Source: Tamarix chinensis
Taxonomy: Eukaryota > Streptophyta > Magnoliopsida > Caryophyllales > Tamaricaceae
Assembly (NCBI GenBank): GCA_030549775.1
Contig: CM060173.1
Span: forward strand, 8,977,802 to 9,041,801
Direction: 5' to 3'
DNA: 64,000 nt
Below are positions 21,930 to 33,620 of the stretch, one piece after another; the first letter of the stretch is position 1, and the number at the start of each line of letters is the position of its first letter. A program made the position numbers and the translations under genes. The notes under the pieces are model-generated. The model ran no database searches and was not told the origin of the DNA. It saw nothing but the letters and a program-made list of their open reading frames with translations.

Positions 21930-24900
21930 ATTCTTAAATAAGTTTATCCTAATTTTTTTTTATCTTTTTTCCTATTATTAAAACCACCCTAAATTAATAA
22001 ATTTTCTCCTATTTATTTTTCCTAATCGAATATCCTGACCCCAGATAAATTAATTTTACCATAATTCTAAATATAAACGTAACTCTAAATTTATTTTATT
22101 TTTCCTTTTATATTTTCCCTTTTTCAAACTTTTTCTTCTCTTTCCCGGCCCGTGCCCCAGCCTAGCTAAGCCCATCTCCTTCCCTCGTCAACTTTCTCCT
22201 TTCTTTTTTCCCTTTCCCCTTTCCTCTTTTGGCCAAACATAGCCTTACCCCTTGCACCCCCGTTGTCCTTCTCCTCCTTTCTCGACCATGCAACACCCGC
22301 CTCATCGCCCTACCACACCGACCTTACATGGCCTACAACACAGTCCCTACGCCCTTTGCCATTCCCTCACCTACCCCTTATATGCCTAACCAACCCCTTC
22401 CCTATCCCTTTCTTCCTCTCCCCCTCTCTTGGCCATGCATGTATATACACACACATAGGCACACCCTCTTGCCTTCACTGCCTTCTATCCCTTTCCTTTC
22501 CTTTTCTCTCGTCGCAAAGCCTAGGTGAGCCCCTTGCTCCCTTATGCTTCCTGTCCTATTTTTCTTTTCGTCACCATCGCCATTGCCTTCCCCTATTCTC
22601 CCTTCCTTTCTTCTTTCCTTTCCTTCTCCCATCATTCCATCACCAAAGCCTTTCACCCATCATTTCTTGCTTTTTTTCCCTCATCACTGTCGTTATCGTC
22701 CAACACAACCACCTCTATCATTGCCCCTAACCTGAAGTCAATCCCCTTCCCTTTCTTCCTTCCCTTATCTGATCGTTGATGCTTATCCTAGCACCACCTC
22801 CACTATTGAACCCTTCTTTTCTCCTCCTCTATCCTTCTATCCTATTCCTTTTCCTTTGACTTGCTCGACTCCACACCACTTTGACCAAGCACCACCTCAA
22901 TCCAACACCACCAATCTCTTCCCAGCATCGCCACCTCTTGCAACCCACCACCACTGCCTTGCCATTGCTAATCAGCTCCAACTCCACCACCTCTGGCAAT
23001 AATAATTACTAACTACACTCCACTTCTTTACTTCCATCCACCTTTAACCGCCAACCACCAGCCACCACCTTAACTATCAACCATCATTGCCACCATCACC
23101 ATTACATCACTTCCCTAACCTCCACTCTCACCACCACCCTAACTACCACCATCACCACCACCTTAACCATCAACTGGCTTTGTATCCATCACCACACCAC
23201 CGCCATGCCCGCCATCGTGCACTAGCCTTGCTTATGCCTTCCACCTTTTTGGTTATCTCTATTTTTTCCCTCCCTTTCCTTTGTCTTAGTTTCCCCTAGT
23301 TATTCCTAAGTCTAATCTTGTGTATATATTTTAACTTCTCAAGTGGTTTTTCAGTTGTTTCAGAGGAAGAGTCTTAAGAGCTTAGAGACCGAAGATGCTT
23401 AGGTAAGAATACATGTCATACCTAAGGATTTTATGTGCAATATGTGTATTTGTATATGATATTATGCTTGTAATTGTTGTATGGAAAATGTTATTATGAT
23501 TATGGTGTTATAGATATGTGGTGTTGTATGTTGGAAAAAGTAATAAAGATGTGAAAGCCTGAGTTGTGTATATTGTTGGTTGGTATGGATTGGGATATGT
23601 AAAATTTAAATATAATTGTGGCTATGCATTTTTATTATGATAGAATATAATGAAGGTTGAAAAATCATTCATATTGAGACTCATAAGATTTTTGTGAAAA
23701 ATGAGTATTTTAGTTATCTAAGGGGTATTTTGGTCAATATGAGTTAAAAATGGAATGTTTGTTATTTTATGGTGATAATTGGTTCAAAATATGTTAAGTA
23801 TATTGCTTGGAAGGTTTGGAGTAAACATGAATGACCTAAATCTGATAAATGAGAAAATTGGTTGTAAGCAGAAATAGTAACCCTAGGGGAAAAATCATTA
23901 TCATATGGGTGAAATATTAAAGTTTGACCTTAAATTCTAGATAAATTGTTGGTATTGGCATTTTAGGTATACATATTAAACTTGGTGGTTATATTAGTCT
24001 CCTGGAAAAATTTATGATTAATTTGTAAAATTAGGATTTTGTGGAGAAATATAAATACTAACCCTAAAGTTAGGCTATTACTGCATGTGTAAGACATTAT
24101 AGTTAAACCTCAATATCTGGGTACATTTTTAGTAATAATATTTTAAGGATGGGTATAGAATTTTGTGATAAAATGAGTGCTAAAAAAGAAGTTATGCCTA
24201 ACTTATGAAATTAGGGTTTCTTAGAGGAATATGGCTTGTCCTTGGGAAGATCTTTTGGGTCATGTGCCTTGCATGCCTATGCGTATATTTGAATGATAAG
24301 TGTGAAATAAATAACTATGAATAATATATTCATCATTTATAGTGAAATATAATGAGTTGGGACCAGTTGAACCTGTTAGTTTCACTAGAAGAAAATAGTG
24401 GTTAAGAGCATTTATGTCCTAGGGTTGTATCTGTCCATTCCACCCGACAAGAATAGTGATCAAGAACTTTATTCCTTGAGGTTTTATATTATTGATAATG
24501 CTCTACCAGTTGAGGATAGTGAGGTCACTAAACTCAACATAAATAAGATTATGGGCCTTGATTATGCCATTATCATTGTGAGATCTAAAAATCATAAATA
24601 AGTTGGTACCCCCATATGCTAATTTATATGTATGTTTAGCCTTTGTTGTTGTACCTTATGTCATTACGTGACCATACAATGACTATGTTGTTACTTTACT
24701 CAATATGTAGTGTATCAATTATCCTTTTCTTGGGCGTTGCTCATCTCCATGAGTATATCTGCCTTGTTTTGCAGGATTGTTGATTGCTATTTTTAATGTT
24801 CTTACCTTCGGTGAGTGCATAATTAAATTGGTAAAGGGTATGGATATCCGAATATCTCTATCTCTCTATGGACTCTCAGTCATCTATTTTCATTATACAT

Positions 24901-25131
24901 ATTGCCTTCTCTCTTTTTCATATCCTATATCATGGTGGAATTAAGTAATTTCCACACCTAATTTCTAGATACAAGGTTGTTTTTTCCTTGCACCTGATAT
25001 AAACTAGGCATAAAAATTACCTATTCTATGTTAGATGTAGCGTGATACCCCTATATTTTATTTTTTGGCTTACCTAATTAACTCTTTAAAATAAAAAGTT
25101 TAAGTCATGAAATTTGGGGGAGGGTGTTACA
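21930..25131 (+). mobile_element. Large LTR, TGTAACACCC family, copy A (5' end unclear)
   Basis: It matches copy B (41295-44382) in order: pyrimidine/CCACC-rich block (22100-23280), then GCTTAGAGACCGAAGATGC and TTTGTATATGATAT, a decayed minisatellite (24360-24620), and an end AATTTGGGGGAGGGTGTTACA at 25131. The expected TGTAAYACCCC start near 21930 is not recognisable, so the left boundary is approximate and the copy may be truncated or rearranged. Proline- and histidine-rich frames in the pyrimidine block are compositional artefacts. Confidence 0.7.
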
Positions 25132-25967
25132 TTACTCGCCCCCTTTTCTCATGGGCATGTAATAACAACTAGTATTAGCCTTGTAGTTACCTTTTTTTTA
25201 AAGAAACCAAATCCCTAAGGGCATGTACTATGAGTTTGAGCTAAAAACACTATAATTCTACAATCCTAGGTAGAGTATTAACGTAATTAAATAGTTATAG
25301 AATCTTATGGTCCTGTAGTAGAATCTTATGATTTTAGGTAAAGTTCTACAATTCTATATAATAACTACAATTTTTATTGGTTTATCTACAAATCTATTTG
25401 TTAACAACCTTAGGTATAATATAGTTTAAGATGTATTGTTTTGTGTTTATATTTATTAAAAGAATGATGACATATGTGTTGTCCTACGCTACATACATAT
25501 GAAATTGAAAGATGCTTGGTTTATAAACTTAGTGGACTATTCAATACATCACAAATTAATTTTAGAATAAAATTGTATTTAGACCAATAAGTGCTATGAC
25601 TCTTTTTTAATTTAGACGGACTTAAATGTGGTTAGATTGCTCAATCATTGTCCTATTTTTACACATTTCTCGAGTATGTTAATATGCCTATTTTGCTAAA
25701 ATTTGGTACTTTATGACCAACCAAGAGAGACAACTTTTTTGTGAGACAATGCAGTACATATTATAGAAAATGATCATTGGACATGACCTTATATTCTGGG
25801 TGTGTTTCGTGAGAATAGTCTGATAGTAACCATAGACCCTATCATGCCTATGACAAACCCACATCCTCTTAGCTACATTTCCCTTTAAAATTTAGTAGGG
25901 CAGATAATATGGTCAAAATTTCCCCCGGTGAATTGGACCTCAATGTTGGTGTAGGTTTCCGCGGTTT
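25132..25967. other. Non-coding stretch before the intact copia element
   Basis: AT-rich sequence without recognisable gene. The 25840-25967 part, joined to the DNA right of the copia element, reads as one continuous target sequence on the minus strand with a short open stretch of unknown identity. Confidence 0.45.
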
Positions 25968-25972
25968 GCCAG

Positions 25973-26608
25973 TGTTGCGGAAAAAGGACCGGTTGATAGC
26001 GGAAGACCTTTTCCTTCCTTGTGTGTGATTAAAATGGGCAAAACAAAGATAGTAGAAAAATAAAGACACCAAATTTTACGTGGAAAACCCTTAAAGTTGA
26101 AGGGAAAAACCACGAACCTTCCACTATGATGATAATAGGATTACAAGTAATTCTTCTCTAGTATGAACTAGAGGCTCACTCAACTTCTCTGTCTAAAAAA
26201 GAAGATGGATTACAAAGGATGAACTCTCTCACCAATTAAGTGGTGGAACACTCAAACTTCGCTTGAGAAAATATGAGAACTTTTCTCAAGCACCTCACTT
26301 TATGTAGTGGCTCTCTCTTTCTCTCTTTATGTAGAGGATTGCTTGCTTTGCTTGATGCTCTAAGCCTTCCCAAAGACCCCTATTTATAGGAGTAGAAGGG
26401 GGTAGCCCAAAAGTCATAAGATGACTCTTGAATGCTCTTCTATTAAATTAAGCTAATGAAACTTACACATGATCAAATGCATTTGTCTTCTCAAATTCCC
26501 AAGAGTTACAAAGTATTAACCATATTTGTAACTCATGCATTGTAACTCATGCATCATCATCCCCACTATTATTTGGGAAACCCCTTTAATTAAAGAGGGA
26601 CCCCAACA
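25973..26608 (-). repeat. 3' LTR of the copia element
   Basis: 636 bp, TG...CA ends, one substitution relative to the 5' LTR. Contains CT-rich runs and a duplicated TAACTCATGCAT word. Confidence 0.95.
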
Positions 26609-26621
26609 ATCTCCCCTTCCC
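26609..26621 (-). other. Polypurine tract of the copia element
   Basis: On the minus strand GGGAAGGGGAGAT directly precedes the 3' LTR; this is the plus-strand DNA priming site used in reverse transcription. Confidence 0.85.
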
Positions 26622-26624
26622 GAC

Positions 26625-29600
26625 TTAATTTAGGGGAGCCATCATACCAACGCCTTCACAACAATCTTTAAATTTCTTGGTTGTTATTGTCTTGGTCATC
26701 ATGTCTGACCAATTCTTGTCGGTATGAACCTTCTCGAGTTGTAGCTGCTTCTCCTCTAGCACATCCCTTATCCAATGGTATCGAACATCGATATGTTTTG
26801 TGCGAGAGTGATAGGCTGAGTTTTTGGCTAAGTGAATGGCACTCTGATTATCACAGTATAGAGCATATTTTTCCTGCTCATGACTCAACTCTCGAAGGAA
26901 ATTTTTCAACCATAACATCTCTTTGCATGCTTCTGTAGCTGCAATATATTCGGCCTCTGTAGTAGATAAGGCCACACATTTCTGGAGCTTTGATTGCCAA
27001 GAGATAGCTCCCCCTGCAAATGTGGTCACATATCCCGAAGTAGACTTTCTCGAATCAGTATTTCCAGCCATGTCAGCATCTGTGTATCCCTCCAACACAG
27101 GTTTTCCATTGCCAAAGCACAGACACCTCTTAGATGTACCCCTGAGGTATCGAAGTATCCACTTGACAGCTTCCCAATGCTCTTTTTCTGGTTTAGACAA
27201 GAATCGACTCACAACTCCAACTGCATGGGCGATATCGGGCCTGGTGCAGACCATGGCATACATAAGACTCCCAACAGCAGATGAATAGGGAACATTCATC
27301 ATTTCTTCCTTCTCTTTCTTGCTTGTTGGACTTTGGCTCTTGCTCAACTTGAAGTGACCAGCTAGTGGAACATTTACTGGCTTTGCCTTATGCATGTTGA
27401 ACTTCTCAAGCACCTTCTCTATGTAGTGCTCTTGAGACAACCATAATAACTTCTTGGGTCGGTCTCGAATAACCCTCATCCCAAGGATTTGCTTTGCTGG
27501 ACCCAAGTCCTTCATTGCAAAGGCACCACTCAATGCTTTCTTGAGTGCCACAATCTTCTTCATATCATGCCCAACGATCAACATATCATCTACATAGAGA
27601 AGAAGGATAATAAAATCTTCACTTGCGTACCTCTTCATGAAAACACAATGGTCGGTGTGAGTCCTTTTGAATTTGTGTTGTGTCATGAAGGTTTCGAACT
27701 TCTTATACCACTGTCTTGGTGCTTGTTTGAGTCCATAAAGACTCTTTTTGAGATGACATACCAAGTGCTCTTTACTTGGAACTACAAACCCTTCAGGTTG
27801 TTCCATATATATCTCCTCTTCCAAATCTCCATGTAGGAATGCTGTTTTGACATCGAGCTGTTCGATCTCAAGATCGAGACTAGCGGCAAGACCAAGAACT
27901 GCTCTAATTGAGGACATCTTAACCACTGGAGCAAAAATTTCTTCAAAATCAATGCCCTTTTTCTGATTGCACCCTTTGACCACGATCCGAGCCTTATATC
28001 GAGGCTTCGAGCTATTTTCATCACTTTTGATCTTGTACACCCATCTGTTCTTCAAGGCTTTCCTTCCCTTAGGTATCTTGACTAGATCATAAGTATGGTT
28101 CTCATGCAATGAGTCCATCTCCTCTTGCATGGCTTTCATCCATTCTTCCTTCTGGACATCTTCCATGGCCTCGATGTAGCTTTGAGGCTCCTTCTCCGCA
28201 GAGAGTATATATTCTCTTGGATCATACTTAGAGGAAGGTTTTCTTACCCGAGTTGACTGTCGCAACTGAGGCTGTACCACAGGCTCTTCTGTTACTGAAG
28301 GCTCAACTGATTCAGCTGCTTCTGCATCATTTGACTCAGATGATGACTCCTCTGTTGTACTTCCATTTTGATCTTGTTGAGAACTAGTTTCATCATTGAT
28401 GCTTGTCTGTTCTCTTGATTCATTATGTACCACCGGAGATGGCTCTTCCTGAGGATGGGTGTAAACCCTAAGCTTGGGTTTTTCTGGCTGCTTAAAGTCT
28501 TCTATTGTCTGGTCCTCAAAGAACACAACATCTCGACTTCTTACAATCTTCTTCTTCAAAGGATCCCACAGCCTGTAGCCGAACTCATCTTGAGGTGATC
28601 CAACATAGATGCATTCTTTTGACTTTGAATCAAGCTTGGATCGTTCGTCCTTAGGAATGTGGACGAATGCTCGACACCCAAACACCTTGAATTGGTCATA
28701 TGATACTTTCTTTCTTGTCCATGCTCCCTCCGGTATTTCACCATCCAAAGGACCTGAGGGTGAGTGATTTATGATATGGACAGCAGTCTTCACAGCTTCT
28801 CCCCAAAATGACTTAGGTAGCTTGGCATTTGAGAGCATGCATAGAACTCTTTCTTCTATTGTGCGGTTCATTCTTTCAGCCACACCATTTAATTGTGGTG
28901 TCTTGGGAGGTGTCTTCTCGAGCCTGATACCATGTTGCTTACAATATGCCTCGAATGGACCACGATATTCTCCACCATTGTCAGCTCGAACACACTTGAG
29001 CTTTCTTTCTGTCTCACGCTCCACTCGAGCATGGAACTCCTTAAATGCCTCAAGTACTTGGTCTTTAGTCTTCAACAAAGACACAAATACCTTTCTCGAG
29101 TGGTCATCGATAAATGTCACGAAGTATAATGCACCACCCAATGATCTCTCCGTCATCGAGCATACATCTGTGTGCACCAATTCAAGAACATGCTTTCTTC
29201 TACGAGGAACATTGCTTCTAGAAAATGAAACTCTATGTTGTTTGCCAGCCAAACAATGAGTGCAACGGTCGAGGATTTTACCTTTCACATTTGGGAGTAT
29301 CTCTTTTCGAGTGAGGATTTGCAATCCCTTCTCGCTCATATGCCCCAACCTCTTGTGCCATAACTCTAAACACGAATTATCATGGGCAACATTAGTCTCC
29401 CCCTTGCATATCTTGGCTTGTGTAACATACAACGAGCCTTCTTTTCTTCCTCGAGCAACAATTATGCTACTTCTTGTGAGTTTCCATTTTCCAGCACCGA
29501 AGCTATTCATGTACCCGGCATCATCGAGCTTCCCGGCTGAGATGAGGTTGAGACGCATGTCCGGAACATGTCTCACGTCCTTCAACACAAGTTCACACCC

Positions 29601-30662
29601 TGTGTTGGTTACCAAAACGACATTACCCATGCCCACGATCTTGCTTGAAACTTGATTTCCCATCTTCACATTACCAAAATCACCACCTTGGTATGATGAG
29701 AAGAATTCTTGATGTGGGGTGACGTGGAAGGAGGCACCTGAGTCAATAATCCATGAGCTATCATCGTCTGCGATGTTAAGATAATTGTCTTCACCAATGA
29801 GAAAGATATCATCAAGTTCAGTTGTCGCCACAGCTGTTGTGCTCTTGTCTTCTTTCTTCTTTGGATCGATTGTATCGGTCTTAACGGTCCCGTTCTTTTG
29901 ATCTCTCTTAAAACTTCGACATTCGGATTTCTTGTGGCCGGGCTTATTACAATAGTAGCATATGATCCTAGAACGAGATTTAGACCGACCTCTTGAATTT
30001 TCATGACCCCTAGTCTTACTCCTTCCTCGAGCCTCACTTCTTCTTCGATTCTCGATGACATTGGCCTCGAATTGGACAGAGGTTCCACGTTCCTTTCTCC
30101 TTGATTCTTCATTCAATAGGCTGTCGGTGACGCTATCCATGAAGAGTTTTCCTTCGGGAGCCGAGTTACTCAGGGTGACGACAAGAGTATCCCAACTCTC
30201 GGGTAGCGAACTAAGGAGTAATAAAGTCTGTAATTCATCATCGATCTTCATCTCAATCTTTGTGAGTTGATTTACCAACCCCTTGAAATTGTTCAAATGC
30301 TCGATCATACTTTGGCCATCGTTGTACTCCAGCTTGACCAATCTTCTAACAAGATGAGCCTTGTTTCGGGGTGTTTTCTTTTGAATCATTGATTCAAGCT
30401 TCTTCCATAACTCATAAGCATTTGTGTAAGTTGACACATGCTCGAATAAGCTTCGATCGATGTACTTACGGATCATAGCAACCGCCTTTCGATTCAAGAG
30501 CTCCCATTCTGTGACATCTTTCTCTTCTGGCATCGTCTCCTTTATAATGGGTTCATATAGATCTTTGCAATATAGGTGATCCTCCATCATAGGCTTCCAA
30601 TATGAATAATTTTCGGCGGTAAGCTTGAACATGTCACCATCACGAGTGATGGTACCCTCCAT
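26625..30662 (-). CDS. Copia gag-pol polyprotein, 1345 aa, uninterrupted
   Basis: A single frame encodes all retrotransposon functions. Gag/UBN2-like capsid occupies about residues 10-190, followed by an Arg/Ser-rich linker and a CCHC zinc knuckle (Cys235, Cys238, His243, Cys248). The aspartic protease has DSGA at 307-310. The integrase has a His436/His441-Cys467/Cys470 zinc site and catalytic Asp499, Asp561 and Glu596. Reverse transcriptase shows Asp937 in QLDVKTAFLHG and YVDD at 1023-1026. RNase H has Asp1195, Glu1236 or Glu1238 and Asp1271, with the terminal H-I-D at 1290-1292. Length is usual for plant copia. The ATG lies 42 bp inside the primer site. No stop or frameshift is seen. Smaller antisense and overlapping frames here are shadows. 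Confidence 0.97.
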   Translation of the reverse strand: MEGTITRDGDMFKLTAENYSYWKPMMEDHLYCKDLYEPIIKETMPEEKDVTEWELLNRKAVAMIRKYIDRSLFEHVSTYTNAYELWKKLESMIQKKTPRNKAHLVRRLVKLEYNDGQSMIEHLNNFKGLVNQLTKIEMKIDDELQTLLLLSSLPESWDTLVVTLSNSAPEGKLFMDSVTDSLLNEESRRKERGTSVQFEANVIENRRRSEARGRSKTRGHENSRGRSKSRSRIICYYCNKPGHKKSECRSFKRDQKNGTVKTDTIDPKKKEDKSTTAVATTELDDIFLIGEDNYLNIADDDSSWIIDSGASFHVTPHQEFFSSYQGGDFGNVKMGNQVSSKIVGMGNVVLVTNTGCELVLKDVRHVPDMRLNLISAGKLDDAGYMNSFGAGKWKLTRSSIIVARGRKEGSLYVTQAKICKGETNVAHDNSCLELWHKRLGHMSEKGLQILTRKEILPNVKGKILDRCTHCLAGKQHRVSFSRSNVPRRRKHVLELVHTDVCSMTERSLGGALYFVTFIDDHSRKVFVSLLKTKDQVLEAFKEFHARVERETERKLKCVRADNGGEYRGPFEAYCKQHGIRLEKTPPKTPQLNGVAERMNRTIEERVLCMLSNAKLPKSFWGEAVKTAVHIINHSPSGPLDGEIPEGAWTRKKVSYDQFKVFGCRAFVHIPKDERSKLDSKSKECIYVGSPQDEFGYRLWDPLKKKIVRSRDVVFFEDQTIEDFKQPEKPKLRVYTHPQEEPSPVVHNESREQTSINDETSSQQDQNGSTTEESSSESNDAEAAESVEPSVTEEPVVQPQLRQSTRVRKPSSKYDPREYILSAEKEPQSYIEAMEDVQKEEWMKAMQEEMDSLHENHTYDLVKIPKGRKALKNRWVYKIKSDENSSKPRYKARIVVKGCNQKKGIDFEEIFAPVVKMSSIRAVLGLAASLDLEIEQLDVKTAFLHGDLEEEIYMEQPEGFVVPSKEHLVCHLKKSLYGLKQAPRQWYKKFETFMTQHKFKRTHTDHCVFMKRYASEDFIILLLYVDDMLIVGHDMKKIVALKKALSGAFAMKDLGPAKQILGMRVIRDRPKKLLWLSQEHYIEKVLEKFNMHKAKPVNVPLAGHFKLSKSQSPTSKKEKEEMMNVPYSSAVGSLMYAMVCTRPDIAHAVGVVSRFLSKPEKEHWEAVKWILRYLRGTSKRCLCFGNGKPVLEGYTDADMAGNTDSRKSTSGYVTTFAGGAISWQSKLQKCVALSTTEAEYIAATEACKEMLWLKNFLRELSHEQEKYALYCDNQSAIHLAKNSAYHSRTKHIDVRYHWIRDVLEEKQLQLEKVHTDKNWSDMMTKTITTKKFKDCCEGVGMMAPLN

Positions 30663-30704
30663 TTGTAATCACACAAGAGAGAATATGATAGCCTTATGAA
30701 CCTG

Positions 30705-30716
30705 GCTCTGATACCA
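30705..30716 (-). other. Primer binding site, tRNA-iMet type
   Basis: On the minus strand TGGTATCAGAGC lies one base inside the 5' LTR; it is complementary to the 3' end of plant initiator methionine tRNA, the usual minus-strand primer for copia elements. Confidence 0.93.
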
Positions 30717-30717
30717 C

Positions 30718-31353
30718 TGTTGCGGAAAAAGGACCGGTTGATAGCGGAAGACCTTTTCCTTCCTTGTGTGTGATTAAAATGGGCAAAACAAAGATAGTAG
30801 AAAAATAAAGACACCAAATTTTACGTGGAAAACCCTTAAAGTTGAAGGGAAAAACCACGAACCTTCCACTATGATGATAATAGGATTACAAGTAATTCTT
30901 CTCTAGTATGAACTAGAGGCTCACTCAACTTCTCTGTCTAAAAAAGAAGATGGATTACAAAGGATGAACTCTCTCACCAATTAAGTGGTGGAACACTCAA
31001 ACTTCGCTTGAGAAAATATGAGAACTTTTCTCAAGCACCTCACTTTATGTAGTGGCTCTCTCTTTCTCTCTTTATGTAGATGATTGCTTGCTTTGCTTGA
31101 TGCTCTAAGCCTTCCCAAAGACCCCTATTTATAGGAGTAGAAGGGGGTAGCCCAAAAGTCATAAGATGACTCTTGAATGCTCTTCTATTAAATTAAGCTA
31201 ATGAAACTTACACATGATCAAATGCATTTGTCTTCTCAAATTCCCAAGAGTTACAAAGTATTAACCATATTTGTAACTCATGCATTGTAACTCATGCATC
31301 ATCATCCCCACTATTATTTGGGAAACCCCTTTAATTAAAGAGGGACCCCAACA
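30718..31353 (-). repeat. 5' LTR of the copia element (promoter LTR)
   Basis: 636 bp; it precedes the primer site on the minus strand and should carry the promoter. Nearly identical to the LTR at 25973-26608. Confidence 0.95.
31126..31133 (-). promoter_or_regulatory. Candidate TATA box in the 5' LTR
   Basis: TATAAATA on the minus strand, in a GC-richer context (CTCCTATAAATAGGGG), placed about 220 bp into the LTR, a normal place for the U3 promoter. Confidence 0.6.
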
Positions 31354-31358
31354 GCCAG

Positions 31359-31953
31359 CTATGGTCACCTAGGTTCTGCTTCATGAATCATGGCATAAGA
31401 ATCTTCGATACTGTAAAAAATGTTTTGGGACAACTTCTAATTATCTCCTCTAAGCCGCATAGACCGCTGACCTCGGGATGCATGACATTGGCCCTATCAA
31501 TCATGTACGGATGGATTAAAAAGTAATTGACTTGTCTCTAAGAAACACTTTCTGCTAGCTTCTTTGTGTTCTTGTAATGAGTGAGCTGCTATTATTTAAG
31601 TATCGATCTGTCTGATTAACCGGTCAAGTCAACGCGGTATCCGGACCGGGCGGAAGAGGGGAGGAACGTGAACTTGAATTTCCAGCAATGCCAATAGCAA
31701 ACTTGCAAGGACCAGGCTTAATGTTCCGAAGTGGGACGAACTAGACGGGTTGGTGCCCTGAGAATCTGCAGCCGACTCTCCGGATTTGGACTCCCAAATG
31801 GCCCCCGGCGGCGCCGAGCCTCCCCCACCCCCAAAAAAAAACGTGTATAAAATGTACGACTTATCATAATTTACAAAATAATTATCAGATAAAAAAAGAA
31901 GCTTGTTTTAATTAAGGTTCGGAGGAAATAAACACAAACGCTGCTTATAAAAT

Positions 31954-32006
<53 letters not shown>

Positions 32007-32759
32007 TTAGGATCAAATACAAATTATTATTTAAAATACAAATATAAAAATATATTTTAGTCTTTAAATTGGTATGATATAACGTGCGCGTAGATTATAG
32101 TAAAGAACATACATGTAATATGACTGCTATAAACGAGTTTTTCGTTCGTTGTTACTTTGCGTTGCTTGTCATATTTATTTTGTGCTTTCTATATTCTATC
32201 CTGTGGCGCTATGATGGCTACAATCGGCTACAAGGCTAGAAAGCCTAGAATTAAGTGGACAAGCAATTGTATTGGCAAAGGTTGGCGCGTGAAGGCAGCA
32301 ACCATATGCACATCAAATGAAAGATTAGAAGACCAATACGTAGATTACTAAGCTTTGGGAATTGTAGACCACTGCGTAGACTAAAGATTTAGCAGGATTT
32401 TTTTTCCTTCCATAATTTTATCCTTAAATGAACTACGTGTTTAATTAGAATAAAAAAATTACTTAGCATAATATCAATAAGCTTAATACAAAATGGTTTA
32501 TATGGGATTGAACTCTGCTAATGACGTATTAATCTAGGATTATTAAACTTATCTAAGTTTAAATTTAAGATTTATAATTTAATTTAAATCCGTTGTTAAT
32601 TTCAAGCTCACATAGATCTAGAGTTTGTTTTCTTTATTTTAGAATTTTTAGATTTATTTAAAGTTTAGAATTTAAGGCTTATTTTTAGCTAATCATTAAG
32701 TTCAAAGTCATATAGGTCTCACATTTATTCCATTTATTTTACAAAAAATTAGATATATC
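31359..32759. other. Non-coding stretch with a GC-rich island
   Basis: About 31610-31840 is GC-rich relative to its surroundings (GGCCCCCGGCGGCGCCGAGC, then a C-run and A-run) and may be a gene or promoter fragment, but no convincing frame is present. The rest is AT-rich. A short frame at 32157-32351 has no recognisable domain. Confidence 0.45.
31958..32004. repeat. (TA)n microsatellite
   Basis: About 23 uninterrupted TA units. Confidence 0.95.
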
Positions 32760-33620
32760 CAAAATTTAGGGTTTAGGGTTTATTTTTAACTTATAGTTAA
32801 ATTAGAGCTTACTAGTGTCTAGGATTTATTCTATTTATTTTATAATTTTTATATTTATCTAAGTTTTAGAGTTTGGGGTTTATTTCATATTTATCTAGGT
32901 TTGTTTATGATTTAGGGTTTATTCTATTTATTTTAGGTTTTTAGATTTTTTTTTGGTATTTTAGGTTTAGGGTTTATTCCATTTATTTTACGTTTTCAAA
33001 TTCATTTAAGGTTAAGGGTTTATATCATTTATTTCATGTTCAAGGTTTAATCTATTTATTATTATTTTTTTGAATTTGTGTAGAATTTAAGGTTTATGGT
33101 TTATTCAATTTATATCAAGTTTACTGGATTTGTTTAGAGGTAACTTTATTTATTTTAGGGTTTTTATATTTATTTAGGGTTTATTTCATTTATTTTAGGT
33201 TTAAGGTTTATTCTAATTTTTTTTATTTGTTCAGTATTTAGGGTTTATCCTATCTATTTTCTGTCTTTTAGATTTGTTTAGGGCTTATAATTCTATTTAT
33301 TTTAGGTTTTTAGACTTGTCTAGGGTTTATTCAATTTTGTTTACATTTTTTAGATCTATTTAGAGTTTAGGGTCTATTCTATTTATTTTATATTTTTTTT
33401 AGGTTTGTTTAAGGTTTGGGGTTTTTTCTATTTATTTTATGTTTTTAGATTTTTTTAGGGTTTAGGATTTTAGGGTTAAGAATTTATTCCATTTATTTTA
33501 GGTATTTTTTTAAGTTGTAAGGTTTATTATATTTATTTTAGGTTTTTTAGATTTATTTAGGGTTCATGATTTATTCTATTTATTTTAGATATTTTAGTTT
33601 ATTTAAGGTTTATAGTTGAG
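32760..33620 (+). repeat. Degenerate minisatellite with embedded TTTAGGG words
   Basis: Roughly 850 bp built from a loose unit of about 45-60 bp of the form TTTAGGGTTTATTCTATT, then TATTTTAGGTTTTTAGATTT, repeated more than a dozen times with drift. Each unit holds a TTTAGGGTTTA or similar telomere-like word. Spacing is irregular. No coding capacity. Confidence 0.8.

Larger units (their letters stand above)
25973..31353 (-). mobile_element. Full-length, apparently intact Ty1/copia retrotransposon
   Basis: Two 636-bp LTRs (25973-26608 and 30718-31353) start TGTTG and end CAACA in both readings. By eye they differ at one position only (GTAGAGG at 26333 region versus GTAGATG at 31080 region). 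GCCAG flanks the element on both sides (25968-25972 and 31354-31358). On the minus strand the order is 5' LTR, primer site, one gag-pol frame, purine tract, 3' LTR. Everything needed for autonomous copy-and-paste is visibly present, so insertion is recent. The body resembles the TNT1-type group of plant copia elements. Confidence 0.97.

Noticed and set aside
24360..24620. CRISPR-like or regulatory direct repeats in LTR copy A and its homologues
   Set aside because: Units drift in both length and sequence with no constant repeat or unique spacers, and the context is a plant LTR; a minisatellite is the simpler reading.
26681..30270. Plus-strand frames up to 162 codons inside the copia element
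   Set aside because: They are antisense shadows of the intact minus-strand gag-pol frame.
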